Source: Winslowiella toletana (GTDB lineage Bacteria > Pseudomonadota > Gammaproteobacteria > Enterobacterales > Enterobacteriaceae). Taken from it: DNA of 64,000 bases. Of this stretch, positions 21,166-31,959 are shown piece by piece. Below the pieces are notes generated by a model. The model saw nothing but the letters and a program-made list of their open reading frames with translations, had not been told where the DNA came from and made no database searches. Location: assembly GCF_017875465.1 (NCBI RefSeq), contig NZ_JAGGMQ010000001.1:1240001-1304000 (forward strand), in the 5' to 3' direction. Position 1 is the first letter of the stretch; each line of letters begins with the position of its first letter. A program made the position numbers and the translations under genes.

Positions 21166-21193
21166 TTGTCAGATAATCTCAGTGTGTTAGGGT
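21166..21193 (+). promoter_or_regulatory. Candidate osmotically controlled proU promoter
   Basis: TTGTCA (21166-21171), a 16-base spacer and TAGGGT (21188-21193). The unusual -10 TAGGGT with 16-base spacing resembles the main sigma-70 proU promoter of E. coli and Salmonella as I recall it. It lies 78 bases before proV. The rest of the 20875-21270 interval is AT-rich with no gene. Confidence 0.55.
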
Positions 21194-21270
21194 ATATGCC
21201 GCATTTATTTAACCTGGGCAAAAGAAGAAATATAAGATAATTAACCACTCAACAGGAATTTAATTATTGC

Positions 21271-22470
21271 ATGGCAATTAAACTAGAAGTCAAAAATTTA
21301 TATAAAGTATTCGGGGAAAATCCTGACCGTGCGTTCAAGCACATTGAGAAAGGCATCAGCAAAGAAGCGTTGCTGGAGAAAACCGGCCTTTCTCTCGGGG
21401 TTAAAGATGCCAGTCTGGCCATTGAAGAAGGCGAGATATTCGTCATCATGGGATTATCCGGTTCCGGTAAATCCACCATGGTTCGCCTTCTCAATCGTCT
21501 GATAGAACCTACTCGCGGGCAGGTCATAATTGATGGTGTCGACATCGCGAAAATATCTGACAGTGAACTCCGTCAGGTACGCCGAAATAAAATCAGTATG
21601 GTATTCCAGTCTTTCGCGCTAATGCCGCATATGACGGTATTAAATAACGCCGCTTTTGGTATGGAATTAGCCGGTGTGCCGCTGGCGGAACGTCAGGAAA
21701 AAGCGCTGGATGCGCTGCGTCAGGTCGGGCTGGATAATTATGCCCACGCTTATCCTGATGAACTCTCCGGTGGTATGCGTCAACGCGTCGGATTAGCCCG
21801 TGCGCTGGCGATTAACCCGGATATCCTGCTGATGGATGAAGCCTTCTCCGCACTTGACCCATTGATTCGTACCGAGATGCAGGATGAGCTGGTGAAGCTG
21901 CAATCCAGGCATCAGCGCACCATCGTGTTTATCTCCCATGACCTCGATGAAGCGATGCGTATTGGCGACCGTATTGCCATTATGCAGGGCGGCGAAGTGA
22001 TCCAGGTCGGTACACCGGATGAAATCCTCAACAACCCCGCCAATGATTATGTGCGCACCTTCTTCCGCGGTGTGGATATCAGTCATGTGTTCAGCGCTAA
22101 AGATATTGCACGTCGCAGCGCCAGCGCCCTGATCCGTAAAGCACCCGGCTTTGGCCCACGTTCTGCGATCAAACTGCTGCAGGATGCGGACCGCGAATAT
22201 GGTTACGTGCTGGAGCGGCAGAAATTTGTTGGTATCGTCTCGGTCGATTCACTGAAAGCCGCACTGGCTGCTGGTGAAGGGCTGGATGCCGCCCTGCTTG
22301 AGTCGCCTGCTGCGGTACAGGGTGATACCTCACTGAATGAACTGCTGTCCCATGTGGCGCAGGCGCCGTGCGCGGTGCCGATCGTCGGCGAGGAAGATCA
22401 GTACATCGGTATCATTTCCAAAGGCACGTTACTACAGGCATTAGATCGCGAGGGGGCAAACAATGAGTAA
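21271..22470 (+). CDS. proV: Glycine betaine/proline ABC transporter ATP-binding protein ProV, 399 aa
   Basis: ATPase of the ProU osmoprotectant importer. Walker [10 protein letters not shown], the [15 protein letters not shown] signature and Walker [14 protein letters not shown] are present. Two C-terminal CBS domains (about residues 280-399) sense ionic strength in this family. The gene overlaps proW by 8 bases. Osmotic induction is expected from the family. Confidence 0.97.
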   Translation: MAIKLEVKNLYKVFGENPDRAFKHIEKGISKEALLEKTGLSLGVKDASLAIEEGEIFVIMGLSGSGKSTMVRLLNRLIEPTRGQVIIDGVDIAKISDSELRQVRRNKISMVFQSFALMPHMTVLNNAAFGMELAGVPLAERQEKALDALRQVGLDNYAHAYPDELSGGMRQRVGLARALAINPDILLMDEAFSALDPLIRTEMQDELVKLQSRHQRTIVFISHDLDEAMRIGDRIAIMQGGEVIQVGTPDEILNNPANDYVRTFFRGVDISHVFSAKDIARRSASALIRKAPGFGPRSAIKLLQDADREYGYVLERQKFVGIVSVDSLKAALAAGEGLDAALLESPAAVQGDTSLNELLSHVAQAPCAVPIVGEEDQYIGIISKGTLLQALDREGANNE

Positions 22471-23662
22471 GCAAACGGCAAATCCGTGGGAAACCGCGCC
22501 AGCGCAAACCGAATCAGCACCCGCACCCGCCGCTGACAGCACCAGCAGTGCCGCCAGCAGCAGCGATCCCTGGGGTACGCCTGCAGATAGCGCCACTAAC
22601 GCCGCGCCAGCTGATGGCGGTGCCAGCAGCAGTGGCGGTGCGGATGCCTGGGGCGCACCGGCCCAGTCCGCCAGCGGCGGTCATGACGCCGCCGCCAGCA
22701 ACACGGACTGGCTGAGCAGCGCGCCAGCACCGCAGGCGGAACACTTTAATATTCTCGATCCTTTCCACAAGACGCTGATCCCGCTGGATAGCTGGGTGAC
22801 GGAAGGTATCGACTGGGTGGTTACCCATTTCCGTCCGCTGTTCCAGGGCATTCGCGTGCCAGTGGATTATATTCTTAGCGCTTTCCAGCAGCTGTTGCTG
22901 GGTATGCCGGCGCCGGTGGCGATTATTCTCTTCGCCCTGATTGCCTGGCAGCTCTCCAGCGTCGGTATGGGCATCGCCACACTGATATCACTGGTGATTA
23001 TTGGCGCGATTGGCGCCTGGTCGCAGGCGATGGTGACGCTGGCGCTGGTGCTTACCGCGTTGCTGTTCTGCATTATTATCGGATTGCCGCTCGGTATCTG
23101 GCTGGCGCGTAGCGAACGGGCGGCGAAAATTATTCGTCCGCTGCTGGATGCGATGCAGACCACGCCAGCGTTTGTCTATCTGGTGCCGATTGTAATGCTG
23201 TTTGGTATCGGTAACGTGCCTGGCGTGGTGGTCACCATTATCTTTGCTCTGCCGCCGATTGTGCGTCTGACCATTCTTGGTATTAAACAGGTGCCAGCCG
23301 ATCTGATCGAAGCCGCTGAGTCGTTTGGCGCTAACCCGCGTCAGATGCTGTTTAAGGTTCAGCTGCCGCTGGCGATGCCAACCATTATGGCTGGTGTTAA
23401 CCAGACGCTGATGCTGGCGCTGTCAATGGTGGTTATCGCCTCGATGATCGCCGTTGGTGGTCTGGGACAGATGGTTCTGCGTGGCATTGGCCGTCTGGAT
23501 ATGGGCCTCGCCACCGTTGGCGGTGTCGGTATCGTTATCCTCGCCATCATCCTTGACCGTCTGACGCAGTCACTGGGGCGCGACAGCCGCACCCGTGGCC
23601 CCCGCAGCTGGTATGCCAGTGGCCCTGTCGGCCTGCTGACCCGTCCGTTTATCAAAAAGTAA
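22463..23662 (+). CDS. proW: Glycine betaine/proline ABC transporter permease ProW, 399 aa
   Basis: Inner-membrane permease of ProU. The C-terminal about 300 residues are the conserved permease, including the EAA-type loop around [15 protein letters not shown]. The N-terminal about 90 residues are low-complexity (Ala/Ser/Gly/Pro) with repeated Trp motifs ([27 protein letters not shown]). E. coli ProW has the same kind of tail but is shorter (354 aa), so the tail is expanded here. Confidence 0.97.
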   Translation: MSKQTANPWETAPAQTESAPAPAADSTSSAASSSDPWGTPADSATNAAPADGGASSSGGADAWGAPAQSASGGHDAAASNTDWLSSAPAPQAEHFNILDPFHKTLIPLDSWVTEGIDWVVTHFRPLFQGIRVPVDYILSAFQQLLLGMPAPVAIILFALIAWQLSSVGMGIATLISLVIIGAIGAWSQAMVTLALVLTALLFCIIIGLPLGIWLARSERAAKIIRPLLDAMQTTPAFVYLVPIVMLFGIGNVPGVVVTIIFALPPIVRLTILGIKQVPADLIEAAESFGANPRQMLFKVQLPLAMPTIMAGVNQTLMLALSMVVIASMIAVGGLGQMVLRGIGRLDMGLATVGGVGIVILAIILDRLTQSLGRDSRTRGPRSWYASGPVGLLTRPFIKK

Positions 23663-23722
23663 TTTTTCAGGCGGTGCGCCAGACGCACCGTCTGCTAATA
23701 CTCACAAGAAAAAGGAATCACT

Positions 23723-24718
23723 ATGCGCAAGACAGCAATTCTGGCGACCGCCTTAGCCACTCTGGCCGCGACACAGGTTTCCGCTGCGGAAATGCCAGGT
23801 AAGGGCGTTACCGTTACCCCAGTACAAAGCTCCATTGCCGAAGAGACGTTCCAGACGCTGCTGGTCAGCCGCGCGCTGGAGAAGCTCGGTTATACCGTCA
23901 ATACCACCAGCGAAGTTGATTACAACGTCGGCTATACCACCATTGCTGCTGGCGATGCCACTTTTGTCGCTGCTAACTGGCAGCCACTGCATGACGATAT
24001 GTATAAAGCCGCAGGCGGTGATAATAAGCTTTATCGTCAGGGGACTTATGTCCAGGGCGCTGCTCAGGGGTATCTGATTGATAAGAAAACCGCTGAGAAA
24101 TACAAAATTACCAATATCGAACAGCTGAAAGATCCGAAAATCGCCAAACTGTTTGATACCAATGGTGATGGCAAAGCCGATCTGACCGGTTGTACGCCGG
24201 GCTGGGGCTGTGAAGCGGTGATTAACCACCAGATGCCCGCTTACGGCCTGACTAAAACGGTTGAAGCGAATATGGGTAACTACTCAGCAATGATTGCCGA
24301 TGTAATGGCGCGCTATAAGCAGGGTAAACCGGTGATTTATTACACCTGGACACCTTACTGGCTGAGCGACGTACTGGTTCCGGGCAAAGATGTGGTCTGG
24401 TTGCAGGTGCCATTCTCTTCACTGCCAGGCGAGCAGAAAGATGTGGATACTAAGCTGCCAAACGGCGCTAACTATGGCTTCCCGGTCAATACCATGCATA
24501 TCGTCGCGAACAAAGCGTGGGTAGAGAAAAACCCGGCGGCAGGCAAACTGTTTGCTGAGATGAAACTGCCTATCGCGGACATCAATGCACAGAATGCACG
24601 TATGCATGCTGGTGAAGCATCTGAAGCGGATATCAACCGTCATGTCGATGGCTGGATCAAAGGCCATCAGGCACAGTTTGATAAGTGGGTTTCTGACGCT
24701 GCAGCAGCGGCTAAATAA
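23723..24718 (+). CDS. proX: Glycine betaine-binding periplasmic protein ProX, 331 aa
   Basis: Substrate-binding protein of ProU with a cleavable signal peptide ([21 protein letters not shown], then AEMPG). Trp residues of the betaine cage are seen in [20 protein letters not shown] (with the disulfide Cys pair) and [13 protein letters not shown]. It is the third gene of proVWX, followed by a repeat and a strong terminator. Confidence 0.97.
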   Translation: MRKTAILATALATLAATQVSAAEMPGKGVTVTPVQSSIAEETFQTLLVSRALEKLGYTVNTTSEVDYNVGYTTIAAGDATFVAANWQPLHDDMYKAAGGDNKLYRQGTYVQGAAQGYLIDKKTAEKYKITNIEQLKDPKIAKLFDTNGDGKADLTGCTPGWGCEAVINHQMPAYGLTKTVEANMGNYSAMIADVMARYKQGKPVIYYTWTPYWLSDVLVPGKDVVWLQVPFSSLPGEQKDVDTKLPNGANYGFPVNTMHIVANKAWVEKNPAAGKLFAEMKLPIADINAQNARMHAGEASEADINRHVDGWIKGHQAQFDKWVSDAAAAAK

Positions 24719-24766
24719 GCGCAGATCGGCTCCCGTCTTACAGCAATTAAGATGTGAACTATTAGC

Positions 24767-24790
24767 ACGGGCGGCGAGAACGCCGCCCCT
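24767..24790. repeat. Single REP-like palindrome after proX
   Basis: GGGCGGCGAGAACGCCGCCC followed by CTAG: one unit of the family found as pairs at 19838, 30040 and 53552. Confidence 0.65.
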
Positions 24791-24823
24791 AGTAAAAAAG
24801 CGGCCTCTGGCCGCTTTTTTACT
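24791..24823. terminator. Strong terminator after proVWX
   Basis: AGTAAAAAAGCGGCC pairs perfectly with GGCCGCTTTTTTACT around a 3-base loop. A and T runs on both sides let it work in either direction. Confidence 0.88.
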
Positions 24824-24909
24824 GGTTTGTCCTGTTAACTACAACAACATTGAAATAGTTATTTGAGTTACTATTAGTTTATCCCACTTATCAACGTTGT
24901 TAACTGCTT

Positions 24910-26094
24910 ATGAAATCTGCCCCTCAGGGACTGAATACACCACTGGTAGCCCTGATGTCGCTGGCAACCGGCCTCTCCGTTGCCTGTAATTACTATGTCC
25001 AGCCATTGCTGGAAACCATTGCCCGCAGCTTTGAACTCTCCATTAATCAGGCCGGATTTATCGTCACCACCGCGCAGCTGGGCTATGCCGCAGGGTTATT
25101 GCTGCTGGTGCCGCTGGGCGATATGCTGGAACGACGTGGCCTGATTGTGGTGATGAGCCTGCTGGCGGCTGGCGGGATGGTGGTCACCGCCCTCTCATCC
25201 AGCCTGACGATGATGCTGACTGGCACTGTGCTGACCGGCCTGTTTTCGGTGGTGGCGCAAATTCTGGTGCCGCTCGCCGCCACGCTGGCCGCGCCAGAGA
25301 AGCGCGGCAAGGTGGTTGGCACCGTGATGAGCGGCCTGCTGCTGGGCATCCTGCTGGCGCGTACCGTCGCCGGTGGTCTGGCGCAGCTTGGCGGCTGGCG
25401 CACGGTGTACTGGGTCGCCAGCGTGCTGATGGTGCTGATGTCGCTGGCGCTGTGGCGCTATCTGCCACGCTATCGCCAGTCCACTGCGCTTAACTATCCG
25501 CAGCTGCTGGCGTCCATTTTCCAGCTGTATGCCGGTAACCGGGTGATCCGCACCCGCGCCATCATTGGTTGCCTGTCATTTGCTAATTTCAGTGTGTTGT
25601 GGACCTCAATGGCCTTTCTGCTGGCATCCCCGCCTTATAACTACTCTGAAGGAATGATTGGTCTGCTGGGACTGGTTGGCGCGGCGGGCGCGCTGGCGGC
25701 ACGTCAGGCGGGCAACCTGGCGGATAAAGGCAAAGCGCGTCTCACCACCACGGCCGGACTGCTGATTATGCTGGCCTCCTGGGCTATTACCGCAGTTGGT
25801 GCTCACTCACTTATTGCGCTGATCGTCGGCATTATCCTGCTTGATCTGGCGGTACAGGGGGTGCATATCACCAACCAGAGCGTGATTTATCGCCGCATGC
25901 CGGAAGCGCGTAACCGTCTGACTTCTGGCTATATGACCAGCTATTTTATTGGTGGTGCGGTCGGTTCGCTGGTATCAGCCACCGCCTTTCAGCACGCTGG
26001 CTGGTATGGCGTGTGTGGCGCTGGCGCGCTGCTGACATTACTCAATTTACTGAGCTGGTGGCGGGGATTCCGTCACGAAGACCGCAGCAATTAG
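24910..26094 (+). CDS. ygaY: MFS transporter (YgaY-like), 394 aa
   Basis: Twelve-helix major facilitator protein with LVPLGDMLERRGLIV (loop 2-3 motif). It sits where E. coli has the ygaY pseudogene downstream of proVWX, and the sequence fits that family, so here the gene is intact. The substrate is unknown; relatives are annotated as drug or sugar efflux proteins. It probably has its own promoter, because a strong terminator precedes it. Confidence 0.82.
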   Translation: MKSAPQGLNTPLVALMSLATGLSVACNYYVQPLLETIARSFELSINQAGFIVTTAQLGYAAGLLLLVPLGDMLERRGLIVVMSLLAAGGMVVTALSSSLTMMLTGTVLTGLFSVVAQILVPLAATLAAPEKRGKVVGTVMSGLLLGILLARTVAGGLAQLGGWRTVYWVASVLMVLMSLALWRYLPRYRQSTALNYPQLLASIFQLYAGNRVIRTRAIIGCLSFANFSVLWTSMAFLLASPPYNYSEGMIGLLGLVGAAGALAARQAGNLADKGKARLTTTAGLLIMLASWAITAVGAHSLIALIVGIILLDLAVQGVHITNQSVIYRRMPEARNRLTSGYMTSYFIGGAVGSLVSATAFQHAGWYGVCGAGALLTLLNLLSWWRGFRHEDRSN

Positions 26095-26629
26095 CCTGCA
26101 AATAGTAAATTGAGGGATTTTCACCGGCTGCGGGGTATTAAGCCCTACCGCAGTCTGGTATTGTTTAACGTTACTTATTCAGGCTGGTTATTTTTACGCA
26201 TGCAACTAATAAGCAATCGGAAAGGAATAGTGTCCAGCAGCGTGGTCCGCACCGCACTGGCGCAATCTGCCCCCTGCCCGCCTGCCAGAGATAACCGCCT
26301 TCAGACCGTTTCCCAGCCTTCCCTTTTTGCCACGGTAACCGGTAGCCGCCTTCAGTGCGCCTCCGGCACGGTTACGCGTAGCCCAGACGCTGCTTATTTA
26401 TTGCCTTTCAATACCAGTCCTTGCCGTTCCGGGCCGGTAACAAAGTACCTTTTTACAGACCAGCAGCACCGGATTTACCACGCTGTTGCGTGCCCTGGGT
26501 TATGGATTGACCTGGAAATTGTTGATGATGATTTTGTGAGCCTGAAGACAATCCCTGCTCAAAAAGTACCTATACTTTATAAGTCACCATCGTTACTATA
26601 CCAGTTGCAACTAATGAGGTTCCCCCAAG
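26095..26629. other. 535-base intergenic region upstream of emrR
   Basis: E. coli carries ygaZ and ygaH at this place; neither is recognisable here. The interval is GC-rich in its middle and contains a short imperfect hairpin near 26130-26155 (CTGCGG / CCGCAG). A long open frame runs through most of it, but its translation has no protein-like pattern. The emrRAB promoter and EmrR operator should lie in the last 150 bases. Confidence 0.45.
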
Positions 26630-27160
26630 ATGGAAAGTTCGTTTACTCCCATTGAACAGATGCTAAATTTTCGCGCCAACCGTCAGAAAGACTTCCCTTT
26701 GCAGGAAATTATGCTGACGCGCTTGTGTATGCATATGCAGAGCAAGCTGCTGGAAAATCGCAATAAGATGCTGAAAGCTCAGGGGATTAACGAGACACTG
26801 TTTATGGCGTTGATTACTCTGGATGCGCAGGAAAACCACAGCATTCAACCGTCAGAACTGAGCTCTGCACTTGGCTCATCGCGCACCAATGCCACGCGTA
26901 TTGCGGATGAGCTGGAAAAGCGCGGCTGGATTGAGCGTCGTGAAAGCGACAATGACCGTCGTTGCCTGTACCTGACCCTGACCGAGAAAGGTAATGAGTT
27001 CCTGCGCCAGCTGCTGCCACCGCAGCATCAGAGCCTGCAGCATTTATGGTCTTCACTCAGCACCGCAGAAAAAAGTCAGCTGGAAGGCATTACCCGTAAG
27101 CTGCTGAATCGCCTTGATCAGATGGATGAAGAGCAAGTTATCTCGTCCCTTTCGCGTTAA
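26630..27160 (+). CDS. emrR: MarR-family repressor EmrR (MprA), 176 aa
   Basis: Repressor of the emrRAB multidrug efflux operon, released by uncouplers and phenolic compounds. Nearly identical to E. coli EmrR in [20 protein letters not shown] and the winged-helix segment [20 protein letters not shown], then [10 protein letters not shown]. Only the N- and C-terminal tails differ. The operon continues with emrA 150 bases later. Confidence 0.97.
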   Translation: MESSFTPIEQMLNFRANRQKDFPLQEIMLTRLCMHMQSKLLENRNKMLKAQGINETLFMALITLDAQENHSIQPSELSSALGSSRTNATRIADELEKRGWIERRESDNDRRCLYLTLTEKGNEFLRQLLPPQHQSLQHLWSSLSTAEKSQLEGITRKLLNRLDQMDEEQVISSLSR

Positions 27161-27313
27161 TAGCAATAACTGCGACACAATCACGCTTAGAAACCGCTAT
27201 TTTAATCCCCCATTTATCCATGCCAGCGCTAATCCCGCTGGCATTTTAGGCTCGGGACCTTGCGTACAAGGATGCGCGCAACCCCGTAATACGTGAAAAA
27301 CGTGGAGAACACC

Positions 27314-28483
27314 ATGAGTGCAAATGCGGAGATGCAACCGCAGCAGCCAAACAATAAAAAGAAAAAGCGCAAAACCGCGCTTATTTTTTTGGCTGTCGTG
27401 TTTATCGTGACTGGCATCGCCTGGCTGACTTACTGGTTTTTAGTCCTGCGCCACTATCAGGAGACCGACGACGCCTATGTGGCCGGTAACCAGGTGCAGG
27501 TGATGGCGCAGGTGTCGGGCAGCGTCAATAAAGTGTGGTTCGACGATACCGACTATGTGAAAAAAGGCGACGTCCTGCTCACTCTCGACAAAACCGATGC
27601 CGAACAGGCGTTTGAAAAAGCTCAGACCGCACTGGCCACCAGCGTGCGTCAGACGCATCAGCTGATGATTAACGGTAAACAGTATCAGGCCTCAATCGAT
27701 CTGCAGAAAACCGCGCTTACGCAGGCAGAAGCGGACCTGAAGCGTCGTGAGCCGCTGGGCAGCGCCAATCTGATTGGCCGCGAAGAGTTACAGCACTCGC
27801 GTGATGCGGTCGCTACCGCCAAAGCCCAGCTGGATGTCGCCATTCAGCAGTACAACGCCAATCAGGCGATGATTCTGAATACTGCGCTGGAAAACCAGCC
27901 AGCGGTAAAACAGAACGCCGCCGCACTGCGTGACGCCTGGCTGGCGCTACAGCGTACCGAAGTCGTCAGCCCAATCGATGGTTTTGTTTCGCGCCGCAGC
28001 GTACAACCGGGTTCGCAGATCACCTCCACAACCCCGTTGCTGGCGGTGGTTCCGGCAAAAAATCTGTGGATTGACGCCAACTTTAAAGAGACACAGCTCG
28101 CTGGCGTGCGTATTGGCCAACCGGCAACGGTAGTCAGCGATATCTATGGCGATGATGTCGAGTATCACGGCAAAGTAGTCGGCCTCGATATGGGTACCGG
28201 CGGCGCGTTCTCCCTGCTGCCGGCGCAAAACGCCACTGGTAACTGGATCAAAGTGGTCCAGCGTCTGCCGGTACGTATCGAACTGGACGCCGCTGAAGTG
28301 GAAAAACATCCACTGCGTATTGGTCTTTCAACGCTGGTGAAAGTTGATACCCAGAATAAAGAAGGGATGGTGCTGGCTAACAGCGTACGTCAGACACCGG
28401 CGTATGAAACTAATGCGCTGGCACTGGATTTAGCGCCGGTTAATCAGCTGATTGCCGAAATTATTCGCGCCAATGCGGGCTAA
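27314..28483 (+). CDS. emrA: Multidrug efflux membrane fusion protein EmrA, 389 aa
   Basis: Periplasmic adaptor linking EmrB to TolC. It has an N-terminal cytoplasmic tail rich in Lys and Gln, one membrane helix, then the HlyD-type lipoyl and coiled-coil hairpin region: ETDDAYVAGNQVQVMAQVSG and NLIGREELQHSRDAV. The ATG at 27314 with GGAG upstream matches the E. coli start (MSANAE); an in-frame GTG at 27293 is rejected. Confidence 0.96.
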   Translation: MSANAEMQPQQPNNKKKKRKTALIFLAVVFIVTGIAWLTYWFLVLRHYQETDDAYVAGNQVQVMAQVSGSVNKVWFDDTDYVKKGDVLLTLDKTDAEQAFEKAQTALATSVRQTHQLMINGKQYQASIDLQKTALTQAEADLKRREPLGSANLIGREELQHSRDAVATAKAQLDVAIQQYNANQAMILNTALENQPAVKQNAAALRDAWLALQRTEVVSPIDGFVSRRSVQPGSQITSTTPLLAVVPAKNLWIDANFKETQLAGVRIGQPATVVSDIYGDDVEYHGKVVGLDMGTGGAFSLLPAQNATGNWIKVVQRLPVRIELDAAEVEKHPLRIGLSTLVKVDTQNKEGMVLANSVRQTPAYETNALALDLAPVNQLIAEIIRANAG

Positions 28484-28500
28484 GAAAGCGGGAGGCTGTT

Positions 28501-30036
28501 ATGGCACAAAAACCGCTTGAGGGAGCCCCGTTAGTCCTGATGACTATCGCCCTGTCGCTGGCGACGTTTATGCAGGTGCTGGACTCTACTATCGCTAACG
28601 TGGCAATCCCGACGATTGCCGGTAACCTCGGCTCCTCGACCTCACAGGGCACCTGGGTAATCACCTCGTTTGGCGTGGCCAATGCGATCTCGATTCCGAT
28701 CACCGGCTGGCTGGCGAAACGGGTCGGCGAAGTGCGGTTGTTCCTCGGCTCAACCATTGCCTTTGTCATTGCGTCGTGGCTGTGCGGCATGTCCAATAGC
28801 CTGAGTATGCTGATCTTCTTCCGCGTGATTCAGGGCGTGGTCGCCGGGCCGTTGATTCCGTTATCGCAGAGTTTGTTGCTGAATAACTATCCGCCTGCGA
28901 AACGCAGCGTCGCCCTGTCGTTATGGGCGATGACAATCATTGTTGCGCCGATTTTAGGTCCAATTCTCGGTGGCTGGATCAGCGATAACTATCACTGGGG
29001 CTGGATCTTCTTTATCAACGTCCCCATTGGTGCGGTGGTGGTGATGCTGACGCTGCAAACGCTGCGCACGCGCGAAACCAAAACCGAGATCAAGCCGATT
29101 GATACCGTCGGTCTGGTGCTGCTGGTGGTGGGGATCGGTTCGTTGCAGATTATGCTGGATCAGGGCAAGGAGCTGGACTGGTTTAACTCGACAGAAATTA
29201 TTGTACTGACGGTGGTCGCCGTCGTGTCGCTACTGGTGTTGCTGGTATGGGAGCTGACCGATGACCATCCGATAGTCGATCTGTCACTGTTTAAGTCGCG
29301 CAACTTTACCATCGGCTGCCTGTCAATCAGCCTGGCCTATATGCTTTACTTCGGCTCGATAGTGCTGTTGCCGCAGCTGTTGCAGGAGGTATATGGCTAT
29401 ACCGCCACCTGGGCGGGTCTGGCCTCAGCGCCGGTGGGGATTATTCCGGTGATCCTGTCGCCGATTATTGGCCGCTTTGCCCATAAACTCGATATGCGCA
29501 AACTGGTCACCTTCAGCTTTATTATGTATGCCGTCTGTTTCTACTGGCGCGCCTATACCTTTGAACCCGGCATGGACTTTGCCGCTTCGGCCTGGCCGCA
29601 GTTTATCCAGGGCTTTGCCATTGCCTGCTTCTTTATGCCACTGACCACCATTACCTTGTCGGGCCTCCCGCCGGAGCGAATGGCGGCGGCATCCAGCTTG
29701 TCCAACTTTACGCGTACTCTCGCGGGTTCGATTGGCACCTCGATCACCACGACTATGTGGATCAATCGTGAGTCGATGCATCATAGTTATCTGAGTGAGT
29801 CAGTGACGCCATTTAATGTCAACTCTCAGGAGATGTATCGTCAGCTGGAGCAGGCAGGATTGACGCAGCAACAGGCGTCGGCGTATATCGCGCAGCAGAT
29901 CACCAATCAGGGGCTGATTATTTCCGCCAACGAGATTTTCTGGCTCTCTGCCGGTGTGTTCCTGGTGCTGCTGATAGTGTTGTGGTTTGCCCGTCCGCCA
30001 TTTACTTCTGGCGGTGGCGGCGGTGGCGCCCATTAA
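28501..30036 (+). CDS. emrB: Multidrug efflux MFS transporter EmrB, 511 aa
   Basis: Fourteen-helix DHA2-family proton antiporter exporting hydrophobic uncouplers and antibiotics with EmrA and TolC. It shows MQVLDSTIANVAIPTIAG (motif D1) and WVITSFGVANAISIPITGWL. The C-terminus ends in an unusual run of six glycines (GGGGGGAH). It starts 17 bases after emrA with GGAGG, so it is cotranscribed. A palindromic repeat pair begins four bases after the stop codon. Confidence 0.96.
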   Translation: MAQKPLEGAPLVLMTIALSLATFMQVLDSTIANVAIPTIAGNLGSSTSQGTWVITSFGVANAISIPITGWLAKRVGEVRLFLGSTIAFVIASWLCGMSNSLSMLIFFRVIQGVVAGPLIPLSQSLLLNNYPPAKRSVALSLWAMTIIVAPILGPILGGWISDNYHWGWIFFINVPIGAVVVMLTLQTLRTRETKTEIKPIDTVGLVLLVVGIGSLQIMLDQGKELDWFNSTEIIVLTVVAVVSLLVLLVWELTDDHPIVDLSLFKSRNFTIGCLSISLAYMLYFGSIVLLPQLLQEVYGYTATWAGLASAPVGIIPVILSPIIGRFAHKLDMRKLVTFSFIMYAVCFYWRAYTFEPGMDFAASAWPQFIQGFAIACFFMPLTTITLSGLPPERMAAASSLSNFTRTLAGSIGTSITTTMWINRESMHHSYLSESVTPFNVNSQEMYRQLEQAGLTQQQASAYIAQQITNQGLIISANEIFWLSAGVFLVLLIVLWFARPPFTSGGGGGGAH

Positions 30037-30039
30037 AAA

Positions 30040-30099
30040 GGCGGCGAAAACGCCGCCCCTACATCCATCATACGTAGGGGCGGCGTTCTCGCCGCCCGT
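30040..30099. repeat. Paired REP-like palindromes between emrB and yfiF
   Basis: The left unit (30040-30062) is GGCGGCGAAAACGCCGCCCC plus TAC. The right unit (30074-30096) is its inverted copy with one change, GTAGGGGCGGCGTTCTCGCC followed by GCC. The pair forms a large inverted repeat around an 11-base centre. It sits between two convergent genes and may act as a bidirectional transcription stop. The left and right flanks lie about 90 kb apart in E. coli. Confidence 0.75.
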
Positions 30100-30112
30100 C
30101 ACTCTTTAACGA

Positions 30113-31153
30113 TTAACTATTCTGACGCCACCATTCGGCTAACAGTACGCCGGTCGCGACCGATACGTTCAGGCTTTCCACCTTACCGGTACCGCCAATC
30201 GACACGCTCAGATCGCCTTTCTGCCAGGCGCTGTCTGACAGACCATCACGTTCCTGTCCCAGCACCAGTACCACTTTCGCTGGCAGCTCAACGCGCGACA
30301 GCGGGGTACCTTTATGACTGGAAGTGGTAACAATGGTATAACCTGCTTTACGGAATGCATCCAGACCCGCGACAAAACTCTCGCCGCTAATCGCCTGCAC
30401 ATGCTCCGCGCCGCCTTCAGCCGTACGCACTGCTGCACCGGACTCCAGCAGTGAAGCATCATCAACCAGTAAACCTTTAGCGCCAAAGTGCGCACAGCTG
30501 CGCATAATGCCGCCAAGGTTATGCGGGTTGCCGATATCTTCCAGCGCCAGCACACAATCTTTTTCACCTGCATCAGCAAGCCATTCACTGACCGGCATCC
30601 CTGAGCGCTTCTTGATCAGGAAACAAACACCACCATGGTGCTCAGTACCTGAAGCTTTCGCCAGTTCGGCTTCATCGACCACATGATAGGCCTTACGATT
30701 CGCCGCCATCCAGCGCAACGCTTCACGAAAACGTGGCGTAACTTCCTGTACAAACCATGCACGGACGATACATTCCGGACGGCTCTGAAACAGCGCCTGA
30801 CAGGCATTTTCGCCGTAGACACGTGTTTCTTCCAGACGCTGGCGACGCAGCTGCTCTGGATCGATATAACTTTTCCCGCTGATACCACCGTGATCGGGTT
30901 TACTGTCATCTGCAACAGCAGCTGGAGCACGTGAAACCGTACGCCATGGCGAGTCACTATGACCGCTATCGCGCCCGCCGCGAGGCTTATCATCAGCATT
31001 TCGGGAAGGACGACGATTGCCATCCTGACGAGCTGCGGCCGGACGGCCACCTTTACCGGTACGTGGATTTTGCCCACGCTTGTCATTCTCGTCATCACCG
31101 CGGACATACATCACTTTGACTTTGCCGCTTTTACCTTTAAATTCGTCGTTCAT
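30113..31153 (-). CDS. yfiF: Predicted SPOUT/TrmH-family RNA 2'-O-methyltransferase YfiF, 346 aa
   Basis: The N-terminal about 90 residues are basic and disordered (rich in Arg, Gly and Asp). Residues about 100-180 form the RNA-binding substrate domain, with [15 protein letters not shown]. The C-terminal SpoU domain has the knot motifs [32 protein letters not shown] and [11 protein letters not shown]. The RNA target is unknown. The ATG at 31153 follows a GGAGG site and matches the E. coli N-terminus MNDE. Confidence 0.95.
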   Translation of the reverse strand: MNDEFKGKSGKVKVMYVRGDDENDKRGQNPRTGKGGRPAAARQDGNRRPSRNADDKPRGGRDSGHSDSPWRTVSRAPAAVADDSKPDHGGISGKSYIDPEQLRRQRLEETRVYGENACQALFQSRPECIVRAWFVQEVTPRFREALRWMAANRKAYHVVDEAELAKASGTEHHGGVCFLIKKRSGMPVSEWLADAGEKDCVLALEDIGNPHNLGGIMRSCAHFGAKGLLVDDASLLESGAAVRTAEGGAEHVQAISGESFVAGLDAFRKAGYTIVTTSSHKGTPLSRVELPAKVVLVLGQERDGLSDSAWQKGDLSVSIGGTGKVESLNVSVATGVLLAEWWRQNS

Positions 31154-31360
31154 CTTTTCCTCCACCTGGCTGAGCGCGAAGCGCGCAGATTACCTGATGT
31201 GACCACGCTAAGCTATTAACTTCCACCAAAAGCTATTAACTATTATACCCATTGGGGATTCCACGTTGTTGATGTAGCGAGGTCGTCCGATAATTAGCCT
31301 CAGGAAATGCGCCGGGCGGTAAGTAAACGCTCACCACTAACCCACTCTTTGAGGTGAAGA

Positions 31361-31780
31361 ATGAATACGGTTTGTGCATCATGTCAGGCGACGAATCGCG
31401 TTCCGGAAGATCGTATTACCGACAGTGCGAAATGCGGTCGTTGCGGCAGCCAGTTATTTGACGGCGACGTGATCAATGCCACTACGGCAACCTTTGATAA
31501 ATATCTGCAGGATGATCTGCCAGTGGTGGTGGACTTCTGGGCGCCATGGTGTGGCCCATGCGTTAACTTTGCGCCGGTTTATAAAGATGTAGCGGAAGAA
31601 CGCAGCGGCAAAGTGCGCTTTATTAAAGTTAACACCGAAGCGGAACCCGAGCTAAGCGCACGCTTCCGTATCCGCAGTATCCCCACCATTATGCTGTTTA
31701 AACAGGGGCAGATGGTCGATATGCTGAACGGCGCGATGCCAAAAGCGCCCTTTTCTGAATGGCTGGATGAATCGGTTTAA
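31361..31780 (+). CDS. trxC: Thioredoxin 2 (TrxC), 139 aa
   Basis: Thiol-disulfide oxidoreductase with an N-terminal zinc-binding extension (two CxxC pairs, CASC and CGRC) followed by a thioredoxin fold with active site WCGPC and the cis-proline segment RSIPTIMLF. In E. coli it is under OxyR; I did not try to define such a site here. It has a good AGGTGAAGA ribosome binding site. Confidence 0.97.
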   Translation: MNTVCASCQATNRVPEDRITDSAKCGRCGSQLFDGDVINATTATFDKYLQDDLPVVVDFWAPWCGPCVNFAPVYKDVAEERSGKVRFIKVNTEAEPELSARFRIRSIPTIMLFKQGQMVDMLNGAMPKAPFSEWLDESV

Positions 31781-31810
31781 GCAAGATGTCACCGGTTAAC
31801 CAGATAGCAT

Positions 31811-31840
31811 TGCCACAGGCAACTAAACACGCCTGTGGCA
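31811..31840. other. Perfect 10-bp inverted repeat after trxC
   Basis: TGCCACAGGC (31811-31820) and GCCTGTGGCA (31831-31840) around a 10-base loop, with no T tract. It could be a weak terminator or mRNA-stabilising hairpin. Confidence 0.5.
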
Positions 31841-31959
31841 GGGGAAACATCGCGATGCCTGCGAAGGATCTCGTGATGGTCGCCCCGGCTATCTCGATCC
31901 CTCAGACGACTTCCCCGATAATTTCCGCTAATATGGCGTTTTCATTTTAATAGCCTGTT

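Noticed and set aside
26110..26655. 181-codon open frame upstream of emrR
   Set aside because: It overlaps the emrR start, its composition is not protein-like, and it has no family motif; it is probably regulatory or relic DNA.
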